The notes beneath the pieces were generated by a model. That model ran no database searches. It was not told the origin of the DNA and saw only the letters and a program-made list of their open reading frames with translations. DNA of 64,000 nucleotides from Zobellella taiwanensis. GTDB lineage: Bacteria; Pseudomonadota; Gammaproteobacteria; Enterobacterales; Aeromonadaceae. Positions 28,949-38,002 of the stretch are shown in pieces. The stretch lies in assembly GCF_003012795.1 (NCBI RefSeq), contig NZ_PXYH01000011.1, positions 62,001 to 126,000 on the forward strand, written 5' to 3'. Every line of letters begins with the position of its first letter. Within the stretch, counting starts at the first letter, position 1. Made by a program: the position numbers and the translations under genes.

Positions 28949-28965
28949 GCCGGTTTTGTTAAAAA

Positions 28966-28981
28966 GGGACAGGGTTGTCCC
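28966..28981. promoter_or_regulatory. Enhancer-type palindrome, phnD distal site
   Basis: GGGACA-GGGT-TGTCCC, identical over all 16 bases to the site at 30482-30497. Its centre is 33 bp (about three helical turns) upstream of the proximal site, so both face the same side of the DNA, as in tandem sites for cooperative activators. Confidence 0.68.
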
Positions 28982-29059
28982 TTGTGGACTGCCCGCTTAC
29001 CCCTGCGACTCTTGTCGGTGGCAAACGACGTTTGCAGATTGGCACCTGACTGGTGGAGC

Positions 29060-29212
29060 GCAGGCGGCCCGCCTGCTTTCCCGCGCAGCGGGAACCCTCG
29101 GGCTGGCCCGCCACACCACAGGTTCAAAGAGGCTCGAGGGAGAACAGGCATTGCGGGCTGGGCTGTGCCTTCGCCCACCTCGGCGCCATCCTCATGCGGG
29201 CGGGCCGCCCGC
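29060..29212. repeat. Cluster of GC-rich inverted repeats downstream of the glycerophosphodiesterase gene
   Basis: Three perfect hairpins occur here: 29060-29076 (GCAGGCGG-C-CCGCCTGC), 29078-29094 (TTCCCGC-GCA-GCGGGAA) and 29196-29212 (GCGGGCGG-G-CCGCCCGC). CGCAGCGGGAACCCT in the second is shared with 16626-16640. No gene is seen in 28982-29269; this looks like extragenic repeat material that may also end transcription of the upstream gene. Confidence 0.55.
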
Positions 29213-29269
29213 GCCCCAAGAATCATCCCTGCCTGATTTTGAAACTACATGGCGCTCTGGGTTGGTATC

Positions 29270-30340
29270 TTACTTCGCCTGCCGTTCCAAAAAGGCGACG
29301 GCCCTGTCGGGGAAGTCGGTAAAGACCCCGTCCACCCTGGCCTGGTTGTAGAAGACGTCGAGCAACTGCTCGAAGTTTTCGGCGTAGGCGGGCAGCCGGC
29401 CTTCGTCCAGGCGCAGGGTGTAGGGGTGCACCTCCAGGCCGGCGGCCTGGGCCCGGGCCGCCAGGCCGGTCAGCTCGATGTTGCCGGGGGTGGAGCCGTC
29501 GGCCACCACCATCGGCATCCAGGGGCCGACGCCGTCCGCGTGCCGGGCCAGGGTGGCCATGGCGTCGGGCTCGAACATCCAGTCGTAGTCATAGGGGATC
29601 CACCGGCCCTGGGCATCCTGCTCGAAGGTTTCCTCCCAGTCGGTATGGGCCAGCAGCATCACCAGCTTGATGTCCATGCCGTATTCCGGCAGCAACTGCT
29701 CCTTGATGCGCTTGAGCTCGTTGTAGTCGAAGGTCTGCAGGTAGACCTTGCTGTCCCGCCCGGTGTAGCCGTAGTGCTTGAGCACCTCCAGGGTGGCGCG
29801 GGCAATGTCCTTGCCGTGCTGGTGGTGCAGCCAGCTCGCCTTGATCTCCGGGTAGATGCCGATGTCGTGGCCGAGGCTCTTGTTCAGGCCCTGGATCAGC
29901 TCGATTTCCTCCTCGAAGGTGGGAATGCGAAAGCTGGACTGCCACAGGGGGAAACGCCCGGGATAGACGGCGCTCTGTTTGCCGGCTTCGTCCTGGTTGA
30001 ACACCTCGGTGGCCCGCAACTGGCGGATTTCGTCCAGGGTGAAGTCGATGGCGTAGTAGCGGCCGTCTTCCCGGGCGCGGCCGGGGAAGCGTTCGGCCAC
30101 GTCGCTGACCCGGTCCAGGTAGTGATCGTGCAGTACCACCAGGCGATCATCCTTGGTCATCACCAGGTCCTGCTCCAGGTAATGGGGCTTCATGGCGTAG
30201 GCCAGGGCCTTGGCCGCCAGGGTGTGCTCCGGCAGGTAGCCGGAGGCGCCCCGGTGGGCCACGACTATCTGTTCGGCCTGCAGCCAGGGGGAGCACAGCA
30301 GGGTGGTGGCCAGCAGGCCGCTCAGCAGGGGTTTGGTCAT
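29270..30340 (-). CDS. glpQ: Periplasmic glycerophosphodiester phosphodiesterase (GlpQ-like)
   Basis: A 356-residue secreted enzyme with signal peptide MTKPLLSGLLATTLLCSPWLQA. The GDPD catalytic residues are in VVAHRGASGYLPEHTLAA and LEQDLVMTKDDRLVVLHDHYLDR, with the later GIYPEIKASWLHHQHGKD metal-site segment; this fits the periplasmic GlpQ form. It hydrolyses glycerophosphodiesters to glycerol-3-phosphate and an alcohol. It has its own sigma-54 promoter and an enhancer site matching those of phnD, which implies a shared regulon. Confidence 0.92.
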   Translation of the reverse strand: MTKPLLSGLLATTLLCSPWLQAEQIVVAHRGASGYLPEHTLAAKALAYAMKPHYLEQDLVMTKDDRLVVLHDHYLDRVSDVAERFPGRAREDGRYYAIDFTLDEIRQLRATEVFNQDEAGKQSAVYPGRFPLWQSSFRIPTFEEEIELIQGLNKSLGHDIGIYPEIKASWLHHQHGKDIARATLEVLKHYGYTGRDSKVYLQTFDYNELKRIKEQLLPEYGMDIKLVMLLAHTDWEETFEQDAQGRWIPYDYDWMFEPDAMATLARHADGVGPWMPMVVADGSTPGNIELTGLAARAQAAGLEVHPYTLRLDEGRLPAYAENFEQLLDVFYNQARVDGVFTDFPDRAVAFLERQAK

Positions 30341-30367
30341 GATGTCAGTCCTTCATCGTTGAAAAGT

Positions 30368-30405
30368 CCATAGGGTGAATGCCCGTTTGGGCACACTCCC
30401 TATGG
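30368..30405 (-). other. Strong leader hairpin of the glycerophosphodiesterase gene
   Basis: CCATAGGG at 30368-30375 pairs with CCCTATGG at 30398-30405, and TGCCC pairs with GGGCA inside. The outer right arm coincides with the downstream edge of the sigma-54 -12 element, so it could be a DNA site over the start of transcription or an RNA stem at the 5' end. Confidence 0.5.
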
Positions 30406-30419
30406 CAAAATCGATGCCA
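30404..30419 (-). promoter_or_regulatory. Sigma-54 promoter of the glycerophosphodiesterase gene
   Basis: Reverse strand TGGCATCGATTTTGCC followed by ATAGGG, closely matching the phnD promoter including the unusual C after TTGC. Predicted start of transcription near 30393, about 53 bases before the gene. Confidence 0.84.
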
Positions 30420-30436
30420 CGATTTTTTCTTTTTAT

Positions 30437-30456
30437 ATTTCATGCTGTTATGAAAT
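30437..30456. promoter_or_regulatory. AT-rich dyad between promoter and enhancer (possible bending or regulator site)
   Basis: ATTTCAT-N6-ATGAAAT is a perfect 7-base dyad centred 35 bp upstream of the sigma-54 element midpoint, in an AT-rich stretch. In sigma-54 systems this interval often holds an IHF bend site; the phnD equivalent is also AT-rich. Function is inferred. Confidence 0.4.
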
Positions 30457-30481
30457 CGTGATGATAGGCGAAGAGGGCTTT

Positions 30482-30497
30482 GGGACAGGGTTGTCCC
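30482..30497. promoter_or_regulatory. Enhancer-type palindrome of the glycerophosphodiesterase gene
   Basis: GGGACA-GGGT-TGTCCC, extended by flanking CTTT/AAAG to a 10-base stem. Its centre is exactly 78 bp above the sigma-54 element midpoint. It also lies just after the stop of the response-regulator gene, so a dual role as that gene's terminator hairpin is possible. Confidence 0.68.
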
Positions 30498-30511
30498 AAA
30501 GCCCGGGGGGC

Positions 30512-31849
<1,338 letters not shown>

Positions 31850-31850
31850 G

Positions 31851-33710
31851 TCATGCCCCGTTGAAACAAAGATTGAAGGTGGTGCCCCGGCCGGGGGTGG
31901 AGCTCAGGCGGATCTGGCCGCCCAGGTCCTGCATGATGTTGTAGCTGATGGCCAGCCCCAGCCCCAGGCCCTTGCCCGGCGCCTTGGTGGTGTAGTAGGG
32001 GTCGAAAATCTGCTCCAGCCGTTCGGGGGGAATGCCGCAGCCGTTATCGGAAAGGGTCAGTTGCACCCGCCGGCCGAGACGGCGCCATTCGATGTGCAGC
32101 GCCGGGCTGGCGGTGTCTTCCATGGCGTCCAGGGCGTTGCCGAGCAGGTTGACCAGCACCTGCTCCAGGCGGATGGCCTCGGCCTGTACCCGGAGGTCGG
32201 CCTCTCCTTCGATGCACAGCCGGACCCCGCGCCACCTGGGCTGCAGCAGTTCGACCGCCGCCTCCACCACGGCCCCCAGGACCACCGGCGACAGCCGGCT
32301 GTCGGCCTTGCGGGCGAAACTGCGCAGGTGGCGGGTAATGGTGCCGGCCTTGTCCAGCAACTGGCGCAACCGCACCAGCCCCTGCCCGGCCTTGTCCGGC
32401 TCGTTGCGGGCCAGGTAGCGGCCCACCGAATGCAGCTGGGTGCTCATGGCATTGAGCGGCTGGTTGATTTCGTGGGTGATGGCCACGCTGAGCTGGCCCA
32501 GGGCGGCGAGCTTGCCGGCCTGGATCAGCTCTTCCTGGGCCAGGCGCAGCTGGCGCTCGGCGTCGAGCCGGTCCTCGATTTCCCGGGCCAGGCGGCGGCG
32601 GGCCTGTTCGGCCGCCTGGGCGGTCTGCTGGAAGTGGCGCAGGTCCCGGGCCATGTCGGCCACCTCGTCCCGGCCACGGATGCTCACCGGGGTATCCAGC
32701 CGGCCGCTGGCGATGGCCCTCATGTCCTGCTGCAGCCGGACGATGCGCGCCAGCACGTTGCGGCTGACATAGAGCCAGGAGATGCCGGCCACCAGCAGCA
32801 GGCTGAGCAGGGACAGCAGCAGGGTGGCCTGGCGGGTGCCGGCCAGGGTCTGGGCCGAGCGGGCGATGTCGTCGTCCACCTGGCGGTTGGCGGCGGCGCT
32901 GTAGTGGGCTATCTGGGTGGCGAGCTGGCGCACGTGGCGCTGGCTGTTGGCGACCAGGAACTGCTCCTGGTAGCGCAGGTCCAGTTCCTCGTTTTTCAGC
33001 CGGAACAGGGGCCCTTCCCGGGAGACCAGTTCCCGCAGCAGGGCCAGGGCGCGGCCGTCGTCATCGGGCAGATCCCGGCCCAGCCCGTCCAGTCCGGCGG
33101 CCATCTGTTCCAGCCGCAAAAAAGTGTCGTCCAGTTCGTTGAAGCTGGCGTCGTTGGCCACCTTTTCCGCCAGGGCGGCCAGGTAGCCGATGGTGTGCAG
33201 CAGGTCGGCCCGCGCCGGTGCGGGGGCGGCGGCCTGGCGGGCCTGCAGGCGGTCGGCGAGCTGGCGGTAGAGCGGGTAGATCAACTGGCGCCGCTGCTGG
33301 CTTTCCCGGGCCAGCTGTTCCCGGCGGACCACGGTGGCGTCCAGCAGTTCGACGCTGTTGCGGATCTGGGCGGTGATCTCGATGACGTAGCGGTTGTAGT
33401 CGGGCAGGTGGCGCATCCAGTCTTCCATGCTGTTGAGCGCCAGATCCAGCTGGCGGCGCGCCCGTTCCCGCTCGGCGCCGGACTCGGCACTGACCAGCAG
33501 GGGCACCATGGCCACCACCTGCCGGCTCTGATCGTTGAGGCGGGAGGCGGCGTAGAGTCCCCCTATGCTGGTTTCCCGCAACTGCTGCAGCCGGATCTCC
33601 AGCTCGCCGCTGCTGCGCCAGGAGAGTCCTGCCGCCAGCAGGGTGATGGCCGCCAGCAGCAAAAATGCCAGCAGCAGCCGTCCGCCTATGCCCAGCCTGA
33701 ATGTCTGCAC
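31851..33710 (-). CDS. Sensor histidine kinase with helical periplasmic domain and HAMP
   Basis: A 619-residue kinase starting at GTG (33710). A membrane helix (about 10-28) and a long all-helical periplasmic domain (30-300), rich in heptad-like segments, recall TorS-type sensors more than Cache domains. A second membrane helix (about 302-325), HAMP ([21 protein letters not shown]) and coiled coil follow. The HisKA H is in [19 protein letters not shown], the N box in [14 protein letters not shown], and G boxes are SDNGCGIPP and [14 protein letters not shown]. It directly follows the TAXI binding-protein gene, so a periplasmic binding protein could present the ligand to it. Confidence 0.9.
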   Translation of the reverse strand: MQTFRLGIGGRLLLAFLLLAAITLLAAGLSWRSSGELEIRLQQLRETSIGGLYAASRLNDQSRQVVAMVPLLVSAESGAERERARRQLDLALNSMEDWMRHLPDYNRYVIEITAQIRNSVELLDATVVRREQLARESQQRRQLIYPLYRQLADRLQARQAAAPAPARADLLHTIGYLAALAEKVANDASFNELDDTFLRLEQMAAGLDGLGRDLPDDDGRALALLRELVSREGPLFRLKNEELDLRYQEQFLVANSQRHVRQLATQIAHYSAAANRQVDDDIARSAQTLAGTRQATLLLSLLSLLLVAGISWLYVSRNVLARIVRLQQDMRAIASGRLDTPVSIRGRDEVADMARDLRHFQQTAQAAEQARRRLAREIEDRLDAERQLRLAQEELIQAGKLAALGQLSVAITHEINQPLNAMSTQLHSVGRYLARNEPDKAGQGLVRLRQLLDKAGTITRHLRSFARKADSRLSPVVLGAVVEAAVELLQPRWRGVRLCIEGEADLRVQAEAIRLEQVLVNLLGNALDAMEDTASPALHIEWRRLGRRVQLTLSDNGCGIPPERLEQIFDPYYTTKAPGKGLGLGLAISYNIMQDLGGQIRLSSTPGRGTTFNLCFNGA

Positions 33711-33827
33711 TGGTTTCGTCCCTGGATCCGTACTCGTTTGATGTTAAACAATGGTTATAACGCCGAGCTCTGGTCGGACCAACCGCCGGGTGGACAAAGC
33801 GGGAGCTTGCTCACGCCGGCATAAAAA

Positions 33828-33848
33828 AACCCCGCTTGGCGCGGGGTT
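33828..33848 (-). terminator. Intrinsic terminator after the TAXI binding-protein gene
   Basis: AACCCCGC and GCGGGGTT form an 8-base stem with a five-base loop. On the reverse strand it is followed by a seven-T run. It ends the TRAP operon and separates it from the kinase gene. Confidence 0.9.
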
Positions 33849-33868
33849 GTGGACATCGGCGGCGGGCC

Positions 33869-34870
33869 TTATTGCTGGGCCTCGGTCAGGGTCTTGCCCT
33901 GCTCGGTCCAGAACTTCTTGGCGCCGTCATGCAGCGGGGTCACTATGCCCATGATGCCGGAGTCGATGGTCATGGCTTCGGCGGCCTGGGACACGGAGTA
34001 CATGAACTTGAGGCCATCGTCGGAGTAGATTTCCTTCAGGCTGTTGTAGACCTGCTCTTCGGACAGGTGGCGGCCGGCCACCCAGAGGGCGGAATCCTGC
34101 ACTGTGACCACGTCATAGTCCACGCCCGGATAGGTGCCGCCGGGAATGGTGACCTGGGCATAGTAGGGGTGGTTGTCGAACAGGGTGCCCTGCTCGGCGG
34201 CTTCATACACCTGCAGCAGGCGGACCTTGTTGCTGGAGGCGGCCTGGATCACCGAGGCGTTGGGGAAGCCGGCGAACACCCAGAGGGCGTCGATCTGGCG
34301 ATCGCCCAGGGCGGAGGCGCCCTGGTTGTAGCCGATGTACTGGGGATTGATCTTGTCCCACAGGCCCACCCCTTCGAAGAAGCGCTGGGCGGAGGCGGCG
34401 GCACCGGAACCCGCCGGGCCCACGGCCACGTTCTTGCCCTCGAGCTGGGCTACGTCGGTAATGCCGGAGCCGTCCAGCACAATCAGGTGGGCCGGGGCGC
34501 CATAGAGGTAGGAAATGGCCTGGGCGTTGCGGTACTTGCGGGTGTCGTTGGTCAACTGGCCCTGCAGGCCCAGGTACATGTCGCCGGAATAGACGATGCC
34601 GAAGTCGGCGTCACGGGAATTGACCCGGCGCAGGTTTTCCACCGAGCCGGCGGACGCCATGTTGGAGACCTCCACCCCTTCCATGGTGCGCGACAGCCGG
34701 GTGGAGATACCGTTGGAGAAATACTGGAAGGTGCCGCCGTCGGGGCCACCGGAAAAGGCCAGGCGTTCGGTCTGGGCCTGGGCGGTGGCGCTCAGGCCGA
34801 AGGCCGCCACCGCGACCAGGGTTACGGAGGCCAGCGCCTTGGATGGTTTGAACCGTTGCTTCAACATCAT
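33869..34870 (-). CDS. TRAP transporter solute-binding protein, TAXI family
   Basis: A 333-residue periplasmic protein; the signal peptide ends ATAQA-QTE. The TAXI pattern is clear: LAFSGGPDGGTFQYFSNGIS near the N-terminus, VEVSNMASAGSVENLRRVNS, DFGIVYSGDMYLGLQG, GKNVAVGPAGSGAAASAQRF and GYNQGASALGDRQIDALWVFAGFPNASV. It captures a small organic acid or related solute for the fused TRAP permease encoded upstream. Ligand unknown. Confidence 0.93.
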   Translation of the reverse strand: MMLKQRFKPSKALASVTLVAVAAFGLSATAQAQTERLAFSGGPDGGTFQYFSNGISTRLSRTMEGVEVSNMASAGSVENLRRVNSRDADFGIVYSGDMYLGLQGQLTNDTRKYRNAQAISYLYGAPAHLIVLDGSGITDVAQLEGKNVAVGPAGSGAAASAQRFFEGVGLWDKINPQYIGYNQGASALGDRQIDALWVFAGFPNASVIQAASSNKVRLLQVYEAAEQGTLFDNHPYYAQVTIPGGTYPGVDYDVVTVQDSALWVAGRHLSEEQVYNSLKEIYSDDGLKFMYSVSQAAEAMTIDSGIMGIVTPLHDGAKKFWTEQGKTLTEAQQ

Positions 34871-34932
34871 GGTAGTTTCCTCTTTGTTATGGTTTTTCTC
34901 GCAGTCTTCCCTCGAGAAGGATGAGCGGGCGG

Positions 34933-35382
34933 TCAGCCGCGCTCGGGTACGGTCAGCACCGGGATGGCGGACTTGCGGATCACCCGCTCGGTGGTGGAAC
35001 CCACCAGCAGCTTCTCCACCCCGCGCCGGCCATGGGTGCCCATCAGGATGAGATCGGCGCCCAGCCGCTCGGCCTGGGCCAGGATTTCCTCGGCGCCGGA
35101 GCCTATCACGACGTCGCTGTCCAGTTTGTCCGCCAGGTCGGCGAAAAAGCGGCCGGCGAAGTCGTGCATGTCCTTGATGGCCTGATTTTTCACTTCCTGC
35201 ACAAAGGCCTCCATCACGCTGGCGGGGATGCTGCGCCTGTGCTTGTCGCCCAGTTCGGTAATGACGTGCAGCAGGTGCAGCCGGGCGCCGTGGGCCCTGG
35301 CCAGGGTATGGGCCAGGGCGGCCGCCCTGGCGGCCCCTTCGGAAAAATCGGTGGCGTAAACGATGAGCTTGATCTCGGCCAT
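34933..35382 (-). CDS. UspA-family universal stress protein
   Basis: A 149-residue protein with the Usp fold: IKLIVYATDFSEGAARAAAL at the start and the ATP-binding motif GTHGRRGVEKLLVGSTTERVIRKS at the C-terminus. It lies between the TRAP permease and its binding protein, an arrangement known for TRAP transporters (compare TeaD), where Usp proteins modulate transport. The start at 35382 follows GAGG; an ATG seven codons earlier is possible. Confidence 0.9.
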   Translation of the reverse strand: MAEIKLIVYATDFSEGAARAAALAHTLARAHGARLHLLHVITELGDKHRRSIPASVMEAFVQEVKNQAIKDMHDFAGRFFADLADKLDSDVVIGSGAEEILAQAERLGADLILMGTHGRRGVEKLLVGSTTERVIRKSAIPVLTVPERG

Positions 35383-35392
35383 GGTGTCGTCC

Positions 35393-37600
35393 TCAGCTGG
35401 CATTGGAATGGTTGACCTTGTTCAGGGGGGCGGCCGAACCTTCGCGCTGCAGCCACCACACCAGGCCGACCAGGGCCAGGCCGCCGATGTCGGAAAGGAA
35501 GGTCGGCCAGTACAGCAGCAGGGTGCCCACGCCCAGCAGCAGCCACTCGTAGAGCCGGGTCCGGCGGCGCAGGAAGCCCATGGAGAAGGCGCCGAAGGCG
35601 ATGGTGCCCAGGGTGGCGGAGACGAAGGCGGTAATGATCTCCAGGGTGGTGCCGTCGAGCAGCATGGCCGGCACATAGGCGAACAGCAGCGGCATCACAT
35701 ACAGCATCTTGGCGAACTTGAACGAGGTCCAGCCGGTTTTCCAGGGATCCGAGCCGGCGATGGCCGCACCCGCGTAGGCGGCCACGCACACCGGCGGGGT
35801 GATGTTGGAGTCCTGGGACAGCCAGTAGACAATCATGTGGGCGGCGATGGCCGAAACCCCGAACTCGCCCAGGGCCGGCACCGCCAGCACGGCGACGATC
35901 AGGTAGGCGGCGGTCACCGGCACGCCCATGCCCAGCACCAGGGAGGCGATGGCCACCAGCACCAGCGCCAGGAACAGGCTGTCGCCGGCCATGGAGATGA
36001 TGAGATCCGAGAACTTGAGGCCCATGCCGGTCAGGGAAATGGTGCCCACAATCACGCCGATAACCCCAATGGTGGCGCCCACGATCAGGGTATTGCGCGC
36101 GCCTACCTGGATGGCGTCCCAGATCTCCTTCGGCCCCATGCGGGTGTCCTTGTTGACCCAGCTTACCGCGATGCACGACAGGGTGGCCCAGAAGGCGGAG
36201 TTGCCGGCGGAGCGGCCGGTGAGCAGCAGCACAGTGATGATCACCAGGGGCAGGGCGTAGTACCAGCCGGCCTTGAACACCGTCTTCCAGTGCGGGATTT
36301 CCTCGCCCTGGATGCCGACCAGGCCGTGCTTTTTGGCCTCGAAGTGCACCATGCAGTACACCGCCAGGAAATAGAGCAGCGCGGGCCCGACGGACAGCAG
36401 CATGATGGTGGAGTAGGGGGTGCCGGTGAGTTCGGCCATCAGGAAGCCGCCCGCGCCCATGATGGGGGGCAGGAACATGCCGCCGATGGAGGCGGCGGGC
36501 TCGATGGCGCCGGCCACGTGGGGCTTGAAGCCGGCCCGCTTCATCATGGGGATGGTGAAGGCGCCGGAAGACACGGTATTGGCGATGGCGGAGCCGGACA
36601 CCGAACCGAACAGGGCGGAGGAGATCACCGCCACCTTGGCCGGGCCGCCGGTGGAGCGGCCGGCCAGGGCCAGGGGCAGCTCGATAAAGAACTTGCCGGC
36701 GCCGGATTTCTGCAGGAAGGCGCCGAAGAAGATGAACAGGATGACGTAGGTGGCCAGCACGCTGGCCATGACCCCGAATACCCCGTTGGTGGTCAGGAAC
36801 AGGGCGGTGGCCAGGCGCTCGAAGCGGAAGCCCCGGTGGGCGAACAGCTCCGGCAGGTAGGGGCCGAACAGGGCGAAGGCGATCATGCCCACCCCGATCA
36901 GGGTGATGGACCAGCCCAGCACCCGGCGGCAGATCTCCAATGACAGCAACAGGCCGACGATGCTGACCAGCATGTCCACCTCGTTCTCGGCCCCGGCCCG
37001 GTAATTGAGCGCCTCGAACTGGGTGATCCAGTAGACGACGGTGCCGGCTACCATCAGCGCCAGTATCACATCGCTGGCGGTGGGGCTGTTGTGGTTGCGC
37101 CGGCTCAGCCACTGATCCAGCGGCAGCAGCAGGGCGGCGAAGGGCAGGGTCAGCCACAGGGTGTAGTGCAGCTGGCCGAGGTCCTGTTCCAGCGCCAGGG
37201 CCAGGCCGTCATATTCCCAGGTTTCCTTGAACAGGGTGATCTGCTGGTAAAAGGCGGTGGGCGAGTCGTAGATGAAAAAGCAACTGACCAGCACCGACAG
37301 CAGGGCCGCCGAAATGAGCGACAAGCCACCGTGGGCGGTGCGGCTGCCGGCGGGATAGAGCAGGAACACCAGGATAAAGGTGATCAGCACATAGACGCCC
37401 AGGTGGTATTCGGTGCTGAGGGCGGCGACCCCGGCCCCGTAGAAGTAGATGACGACCATGGCGGCGGCCAGGCCGGCCACCAGCCAGGCCCAGGGCCCGG
37501 TGAGCTTGCGCTCGGTCTTGGCGTCCTTTTCCATCAGCTCCTTGAGCTTTTTACGCTCCTCGGGGCTGAGGCTGTCGAGCTGCTGTTCTTCGTTTGACAT
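35393..37600 (-). CDS. TRAP transporter permease, fused 4TM/12TM (DctQM-type)
   Basis: A 735-residue membrane protein combining the small and large TRAP subunits, the usual partner of TAXI binding proteins. A charged N-terminus (SPEERKKLKELMEKDAKTERK) is followed by about 16-19 hydrophobic segments. GSVSGSAIANTVSSGAFTIPMMKRAGF, AIEPAASIGGMFLPPIMGAGGFLM and VLGMGVPVTAAYLIVAVL are the large-subunit signatures. The ATG at 37600 has GAGG seven bases upstream. It is the first gene of the operon TRAP-UspA-TAXI. Confidence 0.93.
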   Translation of the reverse strand: MSNEEQQLDSLSPEERKKLKELMEKDAKTERKLTGPWAWLVAGLAAAMVVIYFYGAGVAALSTEYHLGVYVLITFILVFLLYPAGSRTAHGGLSLISAALLSVLVSCFFIYDSPTAFYQQITLFKETWEYDGLALALEQDLGQLHYTLWLTLPFAALLLPLDQWLSRRNHNSPTASDVILALMVAGTVVYWITQFEALNYRAGAENEVDMLVSIVGLLLSLEICRRVLGWSITLIGVGMIAFALFGPYLPELFAHRGFRFERLATALFLTTNGVFGVMASVLATYVILFIFFGAFLQKSGAGKFFIELPLALAGRSTGGPAKVAVISSALFGSVSGSAIANTVSSGAFTIPMMKRAGFKPHVAGAIEPAASIGGMFLPPIMGAGGFLMAELTGTPYSTIMLLSVGPALLYFLAVYCMVHFEAKKHGLVGIQGEEIPHWKTVFKAGWYYALPLVIITVLLLTGRSAGNSAFWATLSCIAVSWVNKDTRMGPKEIWDAIQVGARNTLIVGATIGVIGVIVGTISLTGMGLKFSDLIISMAGDSLFLALVLVAIASLVLGMGVPVTAAYLIVAVLAVPALGEFGVSAIAAHMIVYWLSQDSNITPPVCVAAYAGAAIAGSDPWKTGWTSFKFAKMLYVMPLLFAYVPAMLLDGTTLEIITAFVSATLGTIAFGAFSMGFLRRRTRLYEWLLLGVGTLLLYWPTFLSDIGGLALVGLVWWLQREGSAAPLNKVNHSNAS

Positions 37601-37712
37601 CTTGAACCTCTTTTTCTGCATCCGGCCCGGGGCCGGTTGGCTTTCCCTGCCTGCCGTTTACCACTTGGCAACCTTGCGGTAATCAGACTGGCGTTTTGCT
37701 TAACAGGTTATT

Positions 37713-37728
37713 TGCAAAAAAGAGACCA
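37713..37728 (-). promoter_or_regulatory. Sigma-54 promoter of the TRAP-TAXI operon
   Basis: Reverse strand TGGTCTCTTTTTTGCA: GG and GC are 12 bases apart, with the favourable T-run before TTGCA, but the -24 block is only TGG of TGGCAC. Expected start of transcription near 37701, leader about 100 bases. Confidence 0.65.
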
Positions 37729-37794
37729 ACTTTGAATTCATGCTCCAAAAAGGCCGCGATTCCTTACATTCCTGAAACCCCGGGCCAACAGGAG

Positions 37795-37875
37795 GGGATA
37801 TCCCATGCCCGGACATGGACCAGAATGGGTGGAAATCCGCCATTTTGGCCGGTTGAGGTGGGGGGAAATCCCCCC
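37795..37875. promoter_or_regulatory. Array of three phased palindromes upstream of the TRAP promoter
   Basis: GGGATATCCC (centre 37799.5), GGTGGAAATCCGCC (37834.5) and GGGGGGAAATCCCCCC (37867.5) are spaced 35 and 33 bp apart. The nearest is 79 bp above the sigma-54 element midpoint. They share the form GGnGGAAATCCnCC. Phasing and distance fit enhancer sites for the DctD-type regulator at 38518-39873. Confidence 0.6.
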
Positions 37876-37932
37876 GCACTGGCATCAGCATAGCCAAGGG
37901 CACAGGGGTTTGCCGTTGACAACAAAGGAAAA

Positions 37933-37950
37933 ACCCCGCCGTGGCGGGGT
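37933..37950 (-). terminator. Intrinsic terminator after the OsmC gene
   Basis: ACCCCGCC-GT-GGCGGGGT stem; on the reverse strand it is followed by TTTTCC. Ends the regulator/OsmC unit before the TRAP control region. Confidence 0.85.
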
Positions 37951-37971
37951 GTTGCAACCGGACGGGCGGAG

Positions 37972-37995
37972 CCATGGGTGGAAATCCACCCATGG
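37972..37995. repeat. Perfect 11-base-arm palindrome of the GGTGGAAATCC type
   Basis: Both arms (37972-37982 and 37985-37995) are perfectly complementary with a 2-base centre. The core GGTGGAAATCCACC matches the sites in the TRAP control array. It lies seven bases from the OsmC stop and too far (about 260 bp) from the sigma-54 element to be a standard proximal site. Confidence 0.55.
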
Positions 37996-38002
37996 CGGCC
38001 GT

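Noticed and set aside
29060-29212. GC-rich inverted repeats considered as a CRISPR array
   Set aside because: No regularly spaced direct repeats of constant length and no cas genes; these are separate hairpins.
28909-29351. Several 90-150 codon frames in the gap between phnD and the glycerophosphodiesterase gene
   Set aside because: All cross the hairpin cluster, are Arg/Pro-rich in several frames at once, and have no ribosome site; the region is better explained as promoter plus extragenic repeats.
30482-30497. GGGACA dyad considered only as a terminator of the regulator gene
   Set aside because: It lacks a following T-run, the same dyad occurs twice upstream of phnD where no gene ends, and its spacing to the sigma-54 element is identical; a dual role remains possible.
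37696-37993. Short frames overlapping the TRAP control region (65-97 codons)
   Set aside because: They read through the palindrome array (for example repeated GGFPP/GGNPP words) and have no homology signal; the palindromes explain the repeats.
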